A stretch of DNA of 24,156 bases from a crenarchaeote SCGC AAA261-N23 (GTDB taxonomy: Archaea; Thermoproteota; Thermoprotei; Gearchaeales; Gearchaeaceae): the NCBI GenBank assembly GCA_000375685.1, contig AQVQ01000014.1:1-24156 (forward strand), written 5' to 3'. The translations under genes and the position numbers were made by a program. The notes under the pieces are model-generated. The model was not told the origin of the DNA and did no database searches. It worked only from the letters and a program-made list of their open reading frames with translations. Numbering within the stretch: the first letter of the stretch is position 1; each line of letters opens with the position of its first letter. This document shows positions 14,060-21,109 of this stretch, one piece after another.

Positions 14060-16171
14060 ATGAATCAAAGTAAGGAGATAAAAGTAACTAGGTTTTATGT
14101 GGGAGGGATGGCCTGTAGTTTTTGTGCTTCAACAATAGAGAAAGGGCTAAGTAAGATCAACGGTGTAGAATCCGTCAAAGTTTTTATGGAATCAGGAGAG
14201 GCTATAATCAAACATGATAAATCCTTAGTTAATGAAGAATTAATAAAGAAAGAAATAGAAAAATTAGATTATTATGTTTTTGATAAAACTTTCGACTCAT
14301 TGACTGTATTAAAAGATTCTAGGAGAAGAGCTTTAATAAGCTGGTTGTTAACAACATTCTCATTTATACTAACTTTACCTATGATGATACCAATATACAT
14401 ATTACCTTTCTATACGTTTTATATTAATATACTAATTGTAACGTTTAATTTAGCATATATTGCATCACCTATTCATGAGGGTGCTTTAAATGCATTAAGG
14501 AAAGGAATTTTGAATGAACATGTTTTATATGGAATATCTGGAATATCTGCATACATTTTGGGTCTCCTAGGTATTCTATATCCTAATCTCAGGGAATTCC
14601 TTTTCATCTCTGCTTTACTTACCTCTTTGCATTTAACATCAGGATGGATGGGTGCTATATTAAGATATAAAGTAGAAAAAGCTTTGTCCAAAATTATAGA
14701 TCTTAGACCGCCAGTAGCCCATTTAATTGATGGCCGTGTTATTCCTATAACCCAACTTAAACAAGGAGATATAATTATTATTAAGCCTGGTGAGAAGATA
14801 CCATTAGATGGAGTAGTAATAGATGGAGAATCTGAAATATCTGAGGCTATAATAACCGGAGAATCTGAGCCAGTAATTAAAAGATCTGGAGATACTGTGA
14901 TAGGGGGTTCTACTAACGGTAATGGATATTTAACGGTCAAAATATCTCAAGACTACTCTAGTAGCTACCTAACTAGAATTCTAGGCTTAGTAAACAACGT
15001 TAAACAAGAAAAATCCAGAATGTTAACATTTTTTGATAAGATCATAGATAAAATATGGGTTCCTCTTGTTTTGGTAATTTCTTTTTCAACATTTTTAGGC
15101 TGGTTAATCATAGGTTCATGGGAATATGGATTAGTGAATGCGTTATTAGTTATGGTTATAGGTTATCCTTGTGCAATCGGTTTCTCTTATCCTTCAGTTG
15201 GTCTTTCATTATATGAAAAGTATATAAATCGTGGAATTCTTGTAAAAAACATTAACATTTTAGAAAAATTCAGTAATATAAAAGCGATGATTTTAGATAA
15301 GACTGGAACTCTTACTTTTGGTGTCCCGACAGTAAAGAGGTTCTATGGTGATATTAAAGCTTTAGTTTATGCGGCATCTATCGAGAGATTCTCTTCTCAT
15401 CCTATAGCAAAAGCTATAGTACACTACGCTGAAAGAATGAATCTTAGATTTTTGGAAGTAAAAAATTTTAGAGAAATTGTTGGAAAGGGTGTAATAGGAG
15501 AGGTGGAAGGAAACGAAGTATTTGTTGGAAGAAGAGAAATCATAGATTGCAACGGAAGAGAAGATATAAAACATAATGAGGACATAAACATAATAGTTTG
15601 TGTCAACGGAAGAATAAAAGGCGGATTTGAAATTAAGGATGACCTTAGAAGTGATTCTGAAAAGTTTGTGAAAGAAATTAAAAAACTCGGAATAAAGCCA
15701 ATAATTCTTAGTGGAGACAAGGAAAATATAGTTAAAGCAATTGCAGAAAAAGTTGGTATAGAGGAATATTATGGCAGTCTATTGCCACAAGATAAGGAAA
15801 AAATAGTGAAGGTTATTAAAAGGAAATTAAACGGGAATGTAATGATGATTGGAGACGGGGTTAATGATAGCTTAAGTTTGGCACTTTCTGACATATCGGT
15901 TGCTATGGGCAATGCTATAGATATATCTAAAAATGTAGCAGACATCATACTAATAGGCAATAATTTTAATTCCTTGCTTACGATGATAAAAAGGAGAAGT
16001 AGGTTAAGTAAAGCTGCACCGATAAATGTCATTGTAGCGTTATCTTATAATGCAATAGGAATTCCATTAGCAATATTAGGTTTGTTAAGTGGGTATTTAG
16101 CAATGCTAATAATGATATTAAGTTTAATTTCAGTATTCACAAATGCTAGATTTACTACAATATATGCGTAA
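14060..16171 (+). CDS. P1B-type heavy-metal-transporting ATPase with YPC metal motif
   Basis: A 703-residue metal-exporting P-type ATPase in the cytoplasmic membrane. The N-terminal HMA domain has GGMACSFC (Cys19, Cys22). Membrane helices follow, then the actuator motif ITGESEP, then the intramembrane motif GYPCAIGFSYP (Tyr369-Pro-Cys371), where Cu(I) pumps have CPC. The phosphorylation motif DKTGTLTFG starts at Asp413, the nucleotide domain has the SSHPIAKA histidine motif, and the hinge is GDGVNDSLSLALSD. Late helices show YNAIGIPLAI but lack the MxxSS of classic CopA. With a CopZ-like protein and a regulator beside it, it is a soft-metal exporter, copper most likely, but the YPC motif makes specificity uncertain. 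A decayed 81-bp piece related to this gene lies at 17435. Confidence 0.9.
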   Translation: MNQSKEIKVTRFYVGGMACSFCASTIEKGLSKINGVESVKVFMESGEAIIKHDKSLVNEELIKKEIEKLDYYVFDKTFDSLTVLKDSRRRALISWLLTTFSFILTLPMMIPIYILPFYTFYINILIVTFNLAYIASPIHEGALNALRKGILNEHVLYGISGISAYILGLLGILYPNLREFLFISALLTSLHLTSGWMGAILRYKVEKALSKIIDLRPPVAHLIDGRVIPITQLKQGDIIIIKPGEKIPLDGVVIDGESEISEAIITGESEPVIKRSGDTVIGGSTNGNGYLTVKISQDYSSSYLTRILGLVNNVKQEKSRMLTFFDKIIDKIWVPLVLVISFSTFLGWLIIGSWEYGLVNALLVMVIGYPCAIGFSYPSVGLSLYEKYINRGILVKNINILEKFSNIKAMILDKTGTLTFGVPTVKRFYGDIKALVYAASIERFSSHPIAKAIVHYAERMNLRFLEVKNFREIVGKGVIGEVEGNEVFVGRREIIDCNGREDIKHNEDINIIVCVNGRIKGGFEIKDDLRSDSEKFVKEIKKLGIKPIILSGDKENIVKAIAEKVGIEEYYGSLLPQDKEKIVKVIKRKLNGNVMMIGDGVNDSLSLALSDISVAMGNAIDISKNVADIILIGNNFNSLLTMIKRRSRLSKAAPINVIVALSYNAIGIPLAILGLLSGYLAMLIMILSLISVFTNARFTTIYA

Positions 16172-16180
16172 TTATATTAT

Positions 16181-16555
16181 ATGGCAGAACATTTAAAGAG
16201 AAATTCTTTAGATTTTTTAGCAGAAGCAGAGATTGATATTAAAAACGAAAAATATAATTTAGCAATGTTTCATCTTGAACAGTCATTGCAACTTGCTCTT
16301 AAGTATATCTTATTTCAATTTAAGGGAAGTTTCGAAAAGACTCATGATGTTTTAAGACTATTAGATGAAGTTATAGAGTTAAGCAAAAATGTCAATTTAA
16401 GAAAAATCAGAAATGAGGAAACAATCACGCTAGCGGTAATTAGAGAATCATATATAACATCTAAATACTTTCCTTATTCTGTAGATAAGTCTGTTGTTGA
16501 GAGAGCATATAATGTAGTTAAAGTGATTTTAAATGAGCTCAGATTATTGGAGTAA
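16181..16555 (+). CDS. HEPN-domain protein (HEPN/MNT pair 3, likely toxin)
   Basis: A 124-residue HEPN protein: DFLAEAEIDIKNEKYNLAMF, HLEQSLQLALKYILFQFKG, KTHDVLRLLDEVI, then RESYITSKYFPYSVDKSVV. It is similar to the HEPN of pair 1 and shows what that one would look like without its frameshift. It starts 9 bases after the ATPase stop, so it may be read through from that gene, and overlaps the MNT gene by 23 bases. The function as an RNase toxin held by MNT is inferred from the family. Confidence 0.87.
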   Translation: MAEHLKRNSLDFLAEAEIDIKNEKYNLAMFHLEQSLQLALKYILFQFKGSFEKTHDVLRLLDEVIELSKNVNLRKIRNEETITLAVIRESYITSKYFPYSVDKSVVERAYNVVKVILNELRLLE

Positions 16556-16865
16556 AAGAAAGGAAATTTTAACTCATGCAAGAGATTATGTTAAGGAAAT
16601 AAAGAAGATATGCGTAAATGAGATTGATAAGAATTGCAGAGTAATTCTTTTTGGATCAATTGCTAGAGGCAATCATAGAATAGATAGTGATATTGATGTT
16701 CTAATAATTACCGAACTTGCAAACGATGTATGGAAAAGAGCGGAAATTGCAGTAAAAATTCACGCAAGATTGGGATTTACCGACCCGTTCGAGCTTCATA
16801 TAGTCACTCCAAAAATTTATGAGGAATGGTACAAGAGATTTATAGACGTTTATGAGGAATTCTAA
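16533..16865 (+). CDS. MNT-type nucleotidyltransferase (HEPN/MNT pair 3)
   Basis: A 110-residue minimal nucleotidyltransferase. The motif VILFGSIARGNHRIDSDIDV contains GS and the two catalytic Asp, followed by LGFTDPFELHIV, as in pair 1 (GFSEPFEFHVI). It begins inside the end of the HEPN gene, which suggests coupled translation. Likely antitoxin by modification of the HEPN partner. Confidence 0.88.
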   Translation: MSSDYWSKRKEILTHARDYVKEIKKICVNEIDKNCRVILFGSIARGNHRIDSDIDVLIITELANDVWKRAEIAVKIHARLGFTDPFELHIVTPKIYEEWYKRFIDVYEEF

Positions 16866-17134
16866 GATCAATTAGAGTATAAGGAGCCTTCATATAAAGG
16901 GTTGCCAGCCCAAAATCTGGATTCTAATAAGAATCCTTCATATAACAAAAATAATTGCGATACTGAATGTTCCTTCCTAAGTCGCATAAATCCTCTATCG
17001 AGTTTAAGAGTAGTGTCACTGAATTTCCCAAGAATTTTTATAAAATAATTATTTAAATCTATTCATCCCCGCCCTAAAGGGCGAGGCTTTCATTTATGTA
17101 AAAAACTATGTAGGATTTGCTTGTTTTTATTTAA
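16866..17134 (-). other. Gene-free region with stem-loop, direct repeat and dispersed unit f
   Basis: No gene was recognised. The region holds a 10-base direct repeat (CCTTCATATA at 16887-16896 and 16935-16944), a perfect 7-bp stem with a 4-base loop (GGATTCTAATAAGAATCC, 16919-16936), and from 16969 to 17100 a unit shared with 21957-22088. The structure suggests a small RNA or the ends of a mobile element rather than protein coding. Confidence 0.5.
16969..17100 (-). repeat. Dispersed ~130-bp unit, copy f
   Basis: It shares CCTTCCTAAGTC at one end, a middle block (CCTCTATCGAGTTTAAG here), ATTTAAA, and the GC-rich hairpin with GGGCGAGGCTTTCATTTATG at the other end with the unit at 21957. Read on the minus strand the hairpin is GAAAGCCTCGCCCTTTAGGG followed by CGGGGATGAATAG. 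The hairpin belongs to the same family as a to j, but the conserved DNA beyond it and the missing TCAG set f and k apart. Confidence 0.7.
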
Positions 17135-17153
17135 GTAAACTTTATATGTTTAC
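17135..17153. promoter_or_regulatory. Promoter with palindrome of the VapB-like gene (probable autoregulatory operator)
   Basis: GTAAACTTTATATGTTTAC has perfect 6-base arms (GTAAAC/GTTTAC) around TTTATAT, which is also the TATA box. It lies about 22-28 bases before the ATG at 17169. A ribbon-helix-helix antitoxin binding its own promoter is normal for this family. Confidence 0.55.
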
Positions 17154-17168
17154 ATTATGTATTATAGT

Positions 17169-17396
17169 ATGAGCGAAATTATCTCTATAAGAATAAGTAG
17201 GAAGTTAAAGGAAGATTTAGAAAGGTTAGGAATAAATTATTCTGAGACAGTAAGGAATTTTTTAGAAGATTTAGTAAGGAAGGAGAAGATGAGGAGATTA
17301 TTGGAAGATTCTGATAAAATAAGGAATAGTCTACTTAAGCAAGGATATTTTGAATCTTCTGCTGAATTGGTAAGAGAAGATAGAGAAGAGAGGTGA
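17169..17396 (+). CDS. VapB/CopG-type ribbon-helix-helix antitoxin, toxin lost
   Basis: A small protein whose first half is a ribbon-helix-helix domain (EIISIRISRKLKEDLERLG, then NYSETVRNFLEDLVRKEKM) and whose second half is the charged toxin-binding tail. The ATG at 17169 is preferred over the one at 17157 because of TATA spacing. It is followed 2 bases later by the start of a VapC gene that is broken after 10-12 codons, so this is an orphan antitoxin. It could still regulate its own promoter or neutralise a related VapC elsewhere. Confidence 0.82.
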   Translation: MSEIISIRISRKLKEDLERLGINYSETVRNFLEDLVRKEKMRRLLEDSDKIRNSLLKQGYFESSAELVREDREER

Positions 17397-17398
17397 AC

Positions 17399-17446
17399 AT
17401 GATAACAGATACATCTGCATTAATCTCACTGTATAATCTTAGATAA
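17399..17446 (+). pseudogene. VapC (PIN-domain toxin) remnant, first codons only
   Basis: ATG at 17399, 2 bases after the antitoxin stop, then ITDTSALISLYNLR and a stop. ITDTSALI is the start of a PIN domain with the first catalytic Asp (residue 4). The similarity ends where the ATPase-like fragment begins (about 17435). The toxin is destroyed. Confidence 0.72.
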
Positions 17447-17515
17447 GACTGGAAATCTCACTTTTGTTTTCCCTGAAGTAAAGAAGAATTATGGTAATAT
17501 TAAGGCTTAAGTTTA
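17435..17515 (+). pseudogene. 81-bp fragment of a P1B ATPase gene (phosphorylation motif region)
   Basis: In one frame it reads ILDKTGNLTFVFPEVKKNY then GNIKA, a stop, and VYI. The intact ATPase at 15290-15370 reads ILDKTGTLTFGVPTVKRFY then GDIKALVY. By my count 66 of 81 bases match (about 81%). The piece sits between the broken VapC gene and hairpin g. It is too diverged to be a recent copy of the neighbouring gene; it may derive from a paralogue. Confidence 0.83.
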
Positions 17516-17522
17516 TATAAAT

Positions 17523-17556
17523 AAAAGCCTCGCCATTTAAGGCTGGAAGAGGTCAG
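17523..17556 (+). repeat. IS200/IS605-type right-end-like hairpin g
   Basis: It reads AAAAGCCTCGCCATTTAAGG then CTGGAAGAGGTCAG, with a GCC/GGC stem and the TCAG end. It directly follows the ATPase fragment. Together with hairpin f in the opposite orientation it brackets the orphan antitoxin module. Confidence 0.65.
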
Positions 17557-17630
17557 AATAGTAGCAATTTCAGGCATTTTATTGTCAATAATAAAAATAT
17601 ATGATGTAATAATGGTAGTAATTGTTAGAT

Positions 17631-17855
17631 ATGAGCGATAAGTTCTACGAGGAAAAGGAGAAATGGGCAAGAGAGTTAAGGAGAAAAGAGGCTGATTGGG
17701 ACTTTATAAATTCCCAATCCCCAAAAATTAAGGCTGCGCTAATATTTTATATAGAAACTGGAGATATGAGAGGTGCTGCGAAAATTGCAGGCATGAGTAT
17801 AGATCAATTTAACGAATTAAGAATTAAGGCTAACATTCCTTCCGTTACTTATTAA
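17631..17855 (+). CDS. Small conserved-looking protein, possible HTH or antitoxin
   Basis: A 74-residue protein starting at ATG 17631 (a TTG nine bases earlier is possible). The first half is charged and helical (EEKEKWARELRRKEADWDFI). The second half reads like a helix-turn-helix (GDMRGAAKIAGMSIDQFNEL, then IKANIPSV). I do not recognise the family with certainty. Its size, HTH-like end and position among toxin-antitoxin genes suggest an antitoxin or small regulator; no partner toxin follows. Confidence 0.6.
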   Translation: MSDKFYEEKEKWARELRRKEADWDFINSQSPKIKAALIFYIETGDMRGAAKIAGMSIDQFNELRIKANIPSVTY

Positions 17856-17970
17856 GATAATCTTTATCATAAACAAAACTTATTAAGCGTTTAATAATTC
17901 ATATGGATAATATTTAAAGGACTAATATTTTCAATAAATGAGTTAATATTATGCTTTTAACTCTGGTTCT

Positions 17971-18057
17971 CTTTCAATACTCTTCTTAGTTTAAGGTCCT
18001 GGAAACACTTTTGAAATGCTCACAGACTTTAACTTTCAATCCTCTTCTGAGTTTAAG
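17971..18057 (-). CRISPR. CRISPR-like two-repeat, one-spacer remnant
   Basis: Two 25-base repeats (minus strand 18057-18033 and 17995-17971) begin CTTAAACT and end ATTGAAAG, differ at 2 of 25 positions, and flank a 37-base unique spacer (18032-17996). The ATTGAAAG end and these lengths are typical of crenarchaeal CRISPR loci. No third repeat is found at the expected distance on either side, and no cas gene is in the window. It overlaps the degraded end of the GYD-domain frame. A chance tandem duplication is the alternative. Confidence 0.55.
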
Positions 18058-18303
18058 GAGGGTCAGATTGTCGAACCTACCTAGCGTGTAAAAATCGTTG
18101 AGTATTTTTAGTCCTTGCTTGGAAAATTCCTTTTCTACTTCATCGAAGGCCTTAAAGTCTTCTTGCGTAAGTTTCTTCCTAAATTTCACCAAAGTTATGA
18201 AATAAATGGTTGTAATTATTTCACAAAAGTATATATTCTTGCTCAAGGTTGAAAACATTTTTATCAAATAGTTTTTGAATAAAATATCCCTTTGTGCAAA
18301 CAA
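17986..18303 (-). pseudogene. GYD-domain protein, degraded 3' end
   Basis: The core YFITLVKFRKKLTQEDFKAF and KILNDFYTLGRFDNLTLL matches the GYD domain, a small alpha-beta family of unknown function of about 95 residues. After about 18058 the expected C-terminal third is replaced by the CRISPR-like repeat sequence, so the fold is incomplete. The frame is open back to TTG 18303, but the domain begins near 18207, where ATT stands in the place of a start codon about 25 bases after a TATATAC box. This suggests the start is lost too. Probably a pseudogene. Confidence 0.6.
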
Positions 18304-18602
18304 TTTTTTAAGCCAAGAAATATCAAGCTATAGCTTCTGCCTCAAGGAATTATAGTCAAAGTTATGCTTATCTTCTCGAGATTCTTTAAAATTATCTAAA
18401 ACAGTTCTAGAAATACTTGTTTTAAATTTGCTATAAAATGATTAAGCCACTAATAAGAAGAATGCGTTTACACAAATGAAAGCCTCGTAATTCATGGCGT
18501 GGAGAAGTCAGTTTAACGTAATTGAATAAAGTTAAAACTCGTTGATAATATTTTTACCATCTAACCGTAAAATTTTTAAATTTCAAAATATAGATACAGA
18601 AT
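18304..18602 (+). other. Gene-free stretch containing hairpin h
   Basis: About 300 bases with no recognised gene. It contains hairpin h at 18478-18511, and at its end the promoter of the VapBC pair, a TTTTTAAATTT tract about 20-30 bases before the ATG at 18603. Confidence 0.45.
18478..18511 (+). repeat. IS200/IS605-type right-end-like hairpin h
   Basis: It reads GAAAGCCTCGTAATTCATGG then CGTGGAGAAGTCAG. The stem is partly decayed, but the GAAAGCCTCG start and TCAG end are kept. Confidence 0.6.
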
Positions 18603-18840
18603 ATGGTCAAAACGACTATAATCTTAGATGATGATTTGTATAAAGAACTTGTTGAAGAAGCTATTAAAAAGTATGGTAGTACTAGGAAGCTTTCGCTTAT
18701 TATAAATGAAAAGCTTCGTCAAGCAAAAATTCATACTAAGCGGAAAAAGAGAATGACAATAAAATTGGGAAGAATGCTTAAAGAAGAAGAATTGAATCGA
18801 ATCTTGGAGGAAATATGGCAAGAAATGGTATAAAAGAATG
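18601..18840 (+). repeat. 240-bp exact direct repeat, copy 1 (vapB)
   Basis: Bases 18601-18840 are identical to 20816-21055. The repeat covers the whole VapB gene and the first 26 bases of VapC. Sequence on both outer sides differs. Confidence 0.95.
18603..18833 (+). CDS. vapB: VapB-family antitoxin (copy with intact toxin)
   Basis: A 76-residue antitoxin. The N-terminal part (VKTTIILDDDLYKELVEEAI, then STRKLSLIINEKLR) is a ribbon-helix-helix DNA-binding domain, and the basic then acidic tail (MLKEEELNRILEEIWQEM) is the usual PIN-binding helix. It overlaps the VapC start by 19 bases, so the two are translated together. The gene is duplicated base for base at 20818. Confidence 0.88.
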   Translation: MVKTTIILDDDLYKELVEEAIKKYGSTRKLSLIINEKLRQAKIHTKRKKRMTIKLGRMLKEEELNRILEEIWQEMV

Positions 18841-19243
18841 TGTAGTAGATACAAATGTTCTGGTCTACGATACAATAGAGGATTCAGAATATCATGAAAC
18901 TGCAAGTGCAATTATAGATAATCTAGATATTTGTATTATACCGTCTGTTGTTCTTGAAGAGTTCATATTTACTTTAGCTAAATTAGGATTGGATAATAAA
19001 ATAATATATGAAAAGGTTCTTGATCTGCTGGAAACCTTTGAATATTTACCAATTGAGAAGGAAGATATAATAAATGCTTTAAATATGATAGAAAAAGAAA
19101 AAGTCTCATTTAAAAAATTCAATGATAAACTAATACTTTGTATTGCTGAAAGGCGTAAAGCTAAACTTCTAACTTTTGATAAAGAATTACAAAAAGAACA
19201 AAAAAGATATAAAGTTTCTTCACCTTTATTCGAACTCAAATAG
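18815..19243 (+). CDS. vapC: VapC-family PIN-domain ribonuclease toxin
   Basis: A 142-residue PIN-domain endoribonuclease, inhibited by VapB. Acidic metal-binding residues are all in place: Asp12 in VVDTNVL, Glu48/49 in VVLEEF, Asp104 in KFNDKLILCIAE and Asp122 in LLTFDKEL. ATG 18815 lies inside the end of vapB. The gene is intact, so this is the complete VapBC pair of the window. Confidence 0.92.
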   Translation: MARNGIKECVVDTNVLVYDTIEDSEYHETASAIIDNLDICIIPSVVLEEFIFTLAKLGLDNKIIYEKVLDLLETFEYLPIEKEDIINALNMIEKEKVSFKKFNDKLILCIAERRKAKLLTFDKELQKEQKRYKVSSPLFELK

Positions 19244-19339
19244 AATATGATATTTAATATTATAAAATATTAATTTTTTAAATGTTTTATAAAATGAATA
19301 AGCTACAATGTAGCAGCATGCTTTATTTTTCATTGATTT

Positions 19340-19615
19340 GATTATATATTTTCGCTAACAATTTTAATCCTTTTAATTTCAGAAGGATTTCTATTAGTTT
19401 TTAAATTTTTTTCGTAGAAAGAATATTCTTTTTGAGGATTTCTCTATGAAACTTAATACCAGCCTAAGTAGATGAATTGATTTGGTAAATTACCAGTTTC
19501 TTCCAACAGTTCTCTTTTAATTATTTATTCTAGACTTTCGCCCCTCTTTTAAATGACCAGGAAATTTAAGAATTGGAATATTTTTCTTTAAGGAATAAAA
19601 TTCGACACATTGTAA
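19340..19615 (-). pseudogene. Decayed Nudix hydrolase gene (ADP-ribose pyrophosphatase-like)
   Basis: In an apparently gene-free gap, minus-strand fragments in several frames read CVEFYSLKKNIPILKFPGHL then KEG, next KRELLEETGNLPNQFIYLGW, then after a stop a tail with EIKRIKIVSENI. FPGHLKEG followed by RELLEETG is the Nudix box (G-x5-E-x7-RE-x2-EE-x-G) broken by a small indel, and the flanks match ADP-ribose pyrophosphatases. At least two frame changes and internal stops make it a clear pseudogene. The rest of the 19244-19633 gap shows nothing else. Confidence 0.75.
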
Positions 19616-19633
19616 GATTATATACTTCTGGGG

Positions 19634-20710
19634 GTGAATATAAGTTCAGGGGTAGAAGTGCTATTTAATGAAAGACCTAAGATTAATAGAAAAGAACTTT
19701 TCGATAGAGAAAAAGAAATAGAGGAAATAATATCGAATCTAAATAGACCTTTATTAATTATAACAGGAATCAGAAGAATTGGGAAAACCTCAGTTATGAA
19801 TGTTGCATTAAACGAATCTAAAATTCCCTTTATTACAATAGATTGCAGAAAGCTTAAAGAAAATTACAGCAGGGCTGACCTTTATAGAGTTTTCTCTGAA
19901 GCATTATCTTCAATTTTGGACAAAATTAAGGAAATTCTTAGTAGAATTAAAGGAATTACGATAGTTGGTAATTATGTAGAAATATCTTGGAAAGGAAGAA
20001 ACTTCGTAAGTCTCTCTGACTTTTTTGATCATTTAAACGAAAGAAGGTTGGTAATAGCTTTAGATGAAGCTCAAAAACTAAGGGGGCCTTTATCTAAAGA
20101 AATAAAAGATGCTATAGCTCATTCTTATGATTACAACAGAAATCTAACTTTTATTTTAACAGGTTCAGAAGTAGGATTATTATATGATTTTATAGGAATT
20201 GAAGACCCCAAATCTCCATTATATGGTAGGTATTATCATGAGATTAAAATAGAGAGATTTAATAAGGAAGCTTCCTTGAATTTCATGGAGAAAGGCTTTG
20301 AAGAGTTGAATCTTAAAGTTGATGAAAAAACTTTGAATGAAATAGTTGAATTGTTCGATGGCATTCCAGGCTGGCTAGTATTTGCAGGAAATTACTATTA
20401 TAACAAAAGAAATATAAATGAAATAAAAGAAGCTGCGATCTCTGTAGCATTACAAGAAATTAAGAATTTTATTGAAGAAAAAAGAAAACAATCTATAGTA
20501 GTTGCAAGAAGATATGAGAACCTTCTCAAATGTTTATCTAAAGGTTTTAATAGCTGGTCTAAGCTATTGAGATGTTTAGAGAATGCAGAAGGTTCAAGTA
20601 TTTCTACAAGTGTTTTGAACAATCTTATAAATAATCTTGAAAATATGAGTATAATCAAGGACTACAATTTCCTTGATCCTATATATGCAGAGGCATCAAA
20701 AAGATTATAA
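19634..20710 (+). CDS. Archaeal AAA-type ATPase
   Basis: A 358-residue member of the archaeal STAND/AAA-like ATPase family (Arch_ATPase type). The entry motif NRKELFDREKEIEEII precedes Walker A GIRRIGKTS (residues 45-53). Walker B is RLVIALDEAQKL near 135-146, and the sensor-1 region is LTFILTGSEVG. It ends with a winged-helix-like domain (KCLSKGFNSWSKLLRCLE, then NLINNLENMSIIKDY). The start is GTG at 19634; a GTG at 19652 is possible. These proteins are abundant in crenarchaea and often lie near mobile DNA; their role is mostly unknown. Alone between two copies of vapB. Confidence 0.87.
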   Translation: MNISSGVEVLFNERPKINRKELFDREKEIEEIISNLNRPLLIITGIRRIGKTSVMNVALNESKIPFITIDCRKLKENYSRADLYRVFSEALSSILDKIKEILSRIKGITIVGNYVEISWKGRNFVSLSDFFDHLNERRLVIALDEAQKLRGPLSKEIKDAIAHSYDYNRNLTFILTGSEVGLLYDFIGIEDPKSPLYGRYYHEIKIERFNKEASLNFMEKGFEELNLKVDEKTLNEIVELFDGIPGWLVFAGNYYYNKRNINEIKEAAISVALQEIKNFIEEKRKQSIVVARRYENLLKCLSKGFNSWSKLLRCLENAEGSSISTSVLNNLINNLENMSIIKDYNFLDPIYAEASKRL

Positions 20711-20815
20711 TTTTTAGATTTCTTATTATATAAAAGTTGAATAATGTCAAAGTTAATAACTTATTAGAATCTTTGTCATTTAACAATAAATAATAAATTT
20801 TAAAATAAATATAGG

Positions 20816-21055
20816 ATATGGTCAAAACGACTATAATCTTAGATGATGATTTGTATAAAGAACTTGTTGAAGAAGCTATTAAAAAGTATGGTAGTACTAG
20901 GAAGCTTTCGCTTATTATAAATGAAAAGCTTCGTCAAGCAAAAATTCATACTAAGCGGAAAAAGAGAATGACAATAAAATTGGGAAGAATGCTTAAAGAA
21001 GAAGAATTGAATCGAATCTTGGAGGAAATATGGCAAGAAATGGTATAAAAGAATG
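20816..21055 (+). repeat. 240-bp exact direct repeat, copy 2 (vapB)
   Basis: Identical to 18601-18840, 2215 bases downstream in the same orientation. The upstream base and the sequence after 21055 differ from copy 1. Confidence 0.95.
20818..21048 (+). CDS. vapB: VapB-family antitoxin (orphan duplicate)
   Basis: Base-for-base the same as the antitoxin gene at 18603. After it only the first 9 codons of vapC remain; from 21030 the frame reads MARNGIKECI and stops at 21062. It is a solitary antitoxin that makes the same protein as copy 1, so it would raise the antitoxin dose or serve as donor for recombination. No separate toxin follows. Confidence 0.85.
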   Translation: MVKTTIILDDDLYKELVEEAIKKYGSTRKLSLIINEKLRQAKIHTKRKKRMTIKLGRMLKEEELNRILEEIWQEMV

Positions 21056-21062
21056 CATATAA
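21030..21062 (+). pseudogene. VapC stub after the duplicated vapB
   Basis: ATG inside the end of vapB copy 2, as in the intact pair, then nine codons identical to VapC, one new codon (ATA) and a TAA stop. The duplication ended inside the toxin gene. Confidence 0.8.
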
Positions 21063-21075
21063 GAAACAAAGAAAT

Positions 21076-21109
21076 GAAAACCTGGTTCTTTAAACGGAAG
21101 TGAAGTCAG
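21076..21109 (+). repeat. IS200/IS605-type right-end-like hairpin i
   Basis: It reads GAAAACCTGGTTCTTTAAAC then GGAAGTGAAGTCAG. A decayed stem with the conserved start and TCAG end. It lies 14 bases after the VapC stub. Confidence 0.55.

Noticed and set aside
14473..16032. Several minus-strand open frames inside the P1B ATPase gene
   Set aside because: They are antisense shadows of a 703-codon gene with all catalytic motifs intact.
18625..18640. GATGATG resembling box C of a C/D sRNA
   Set aside because: It lies inside the vapB coding sequence (Asp codons), with no box D or guide arrangement around it.
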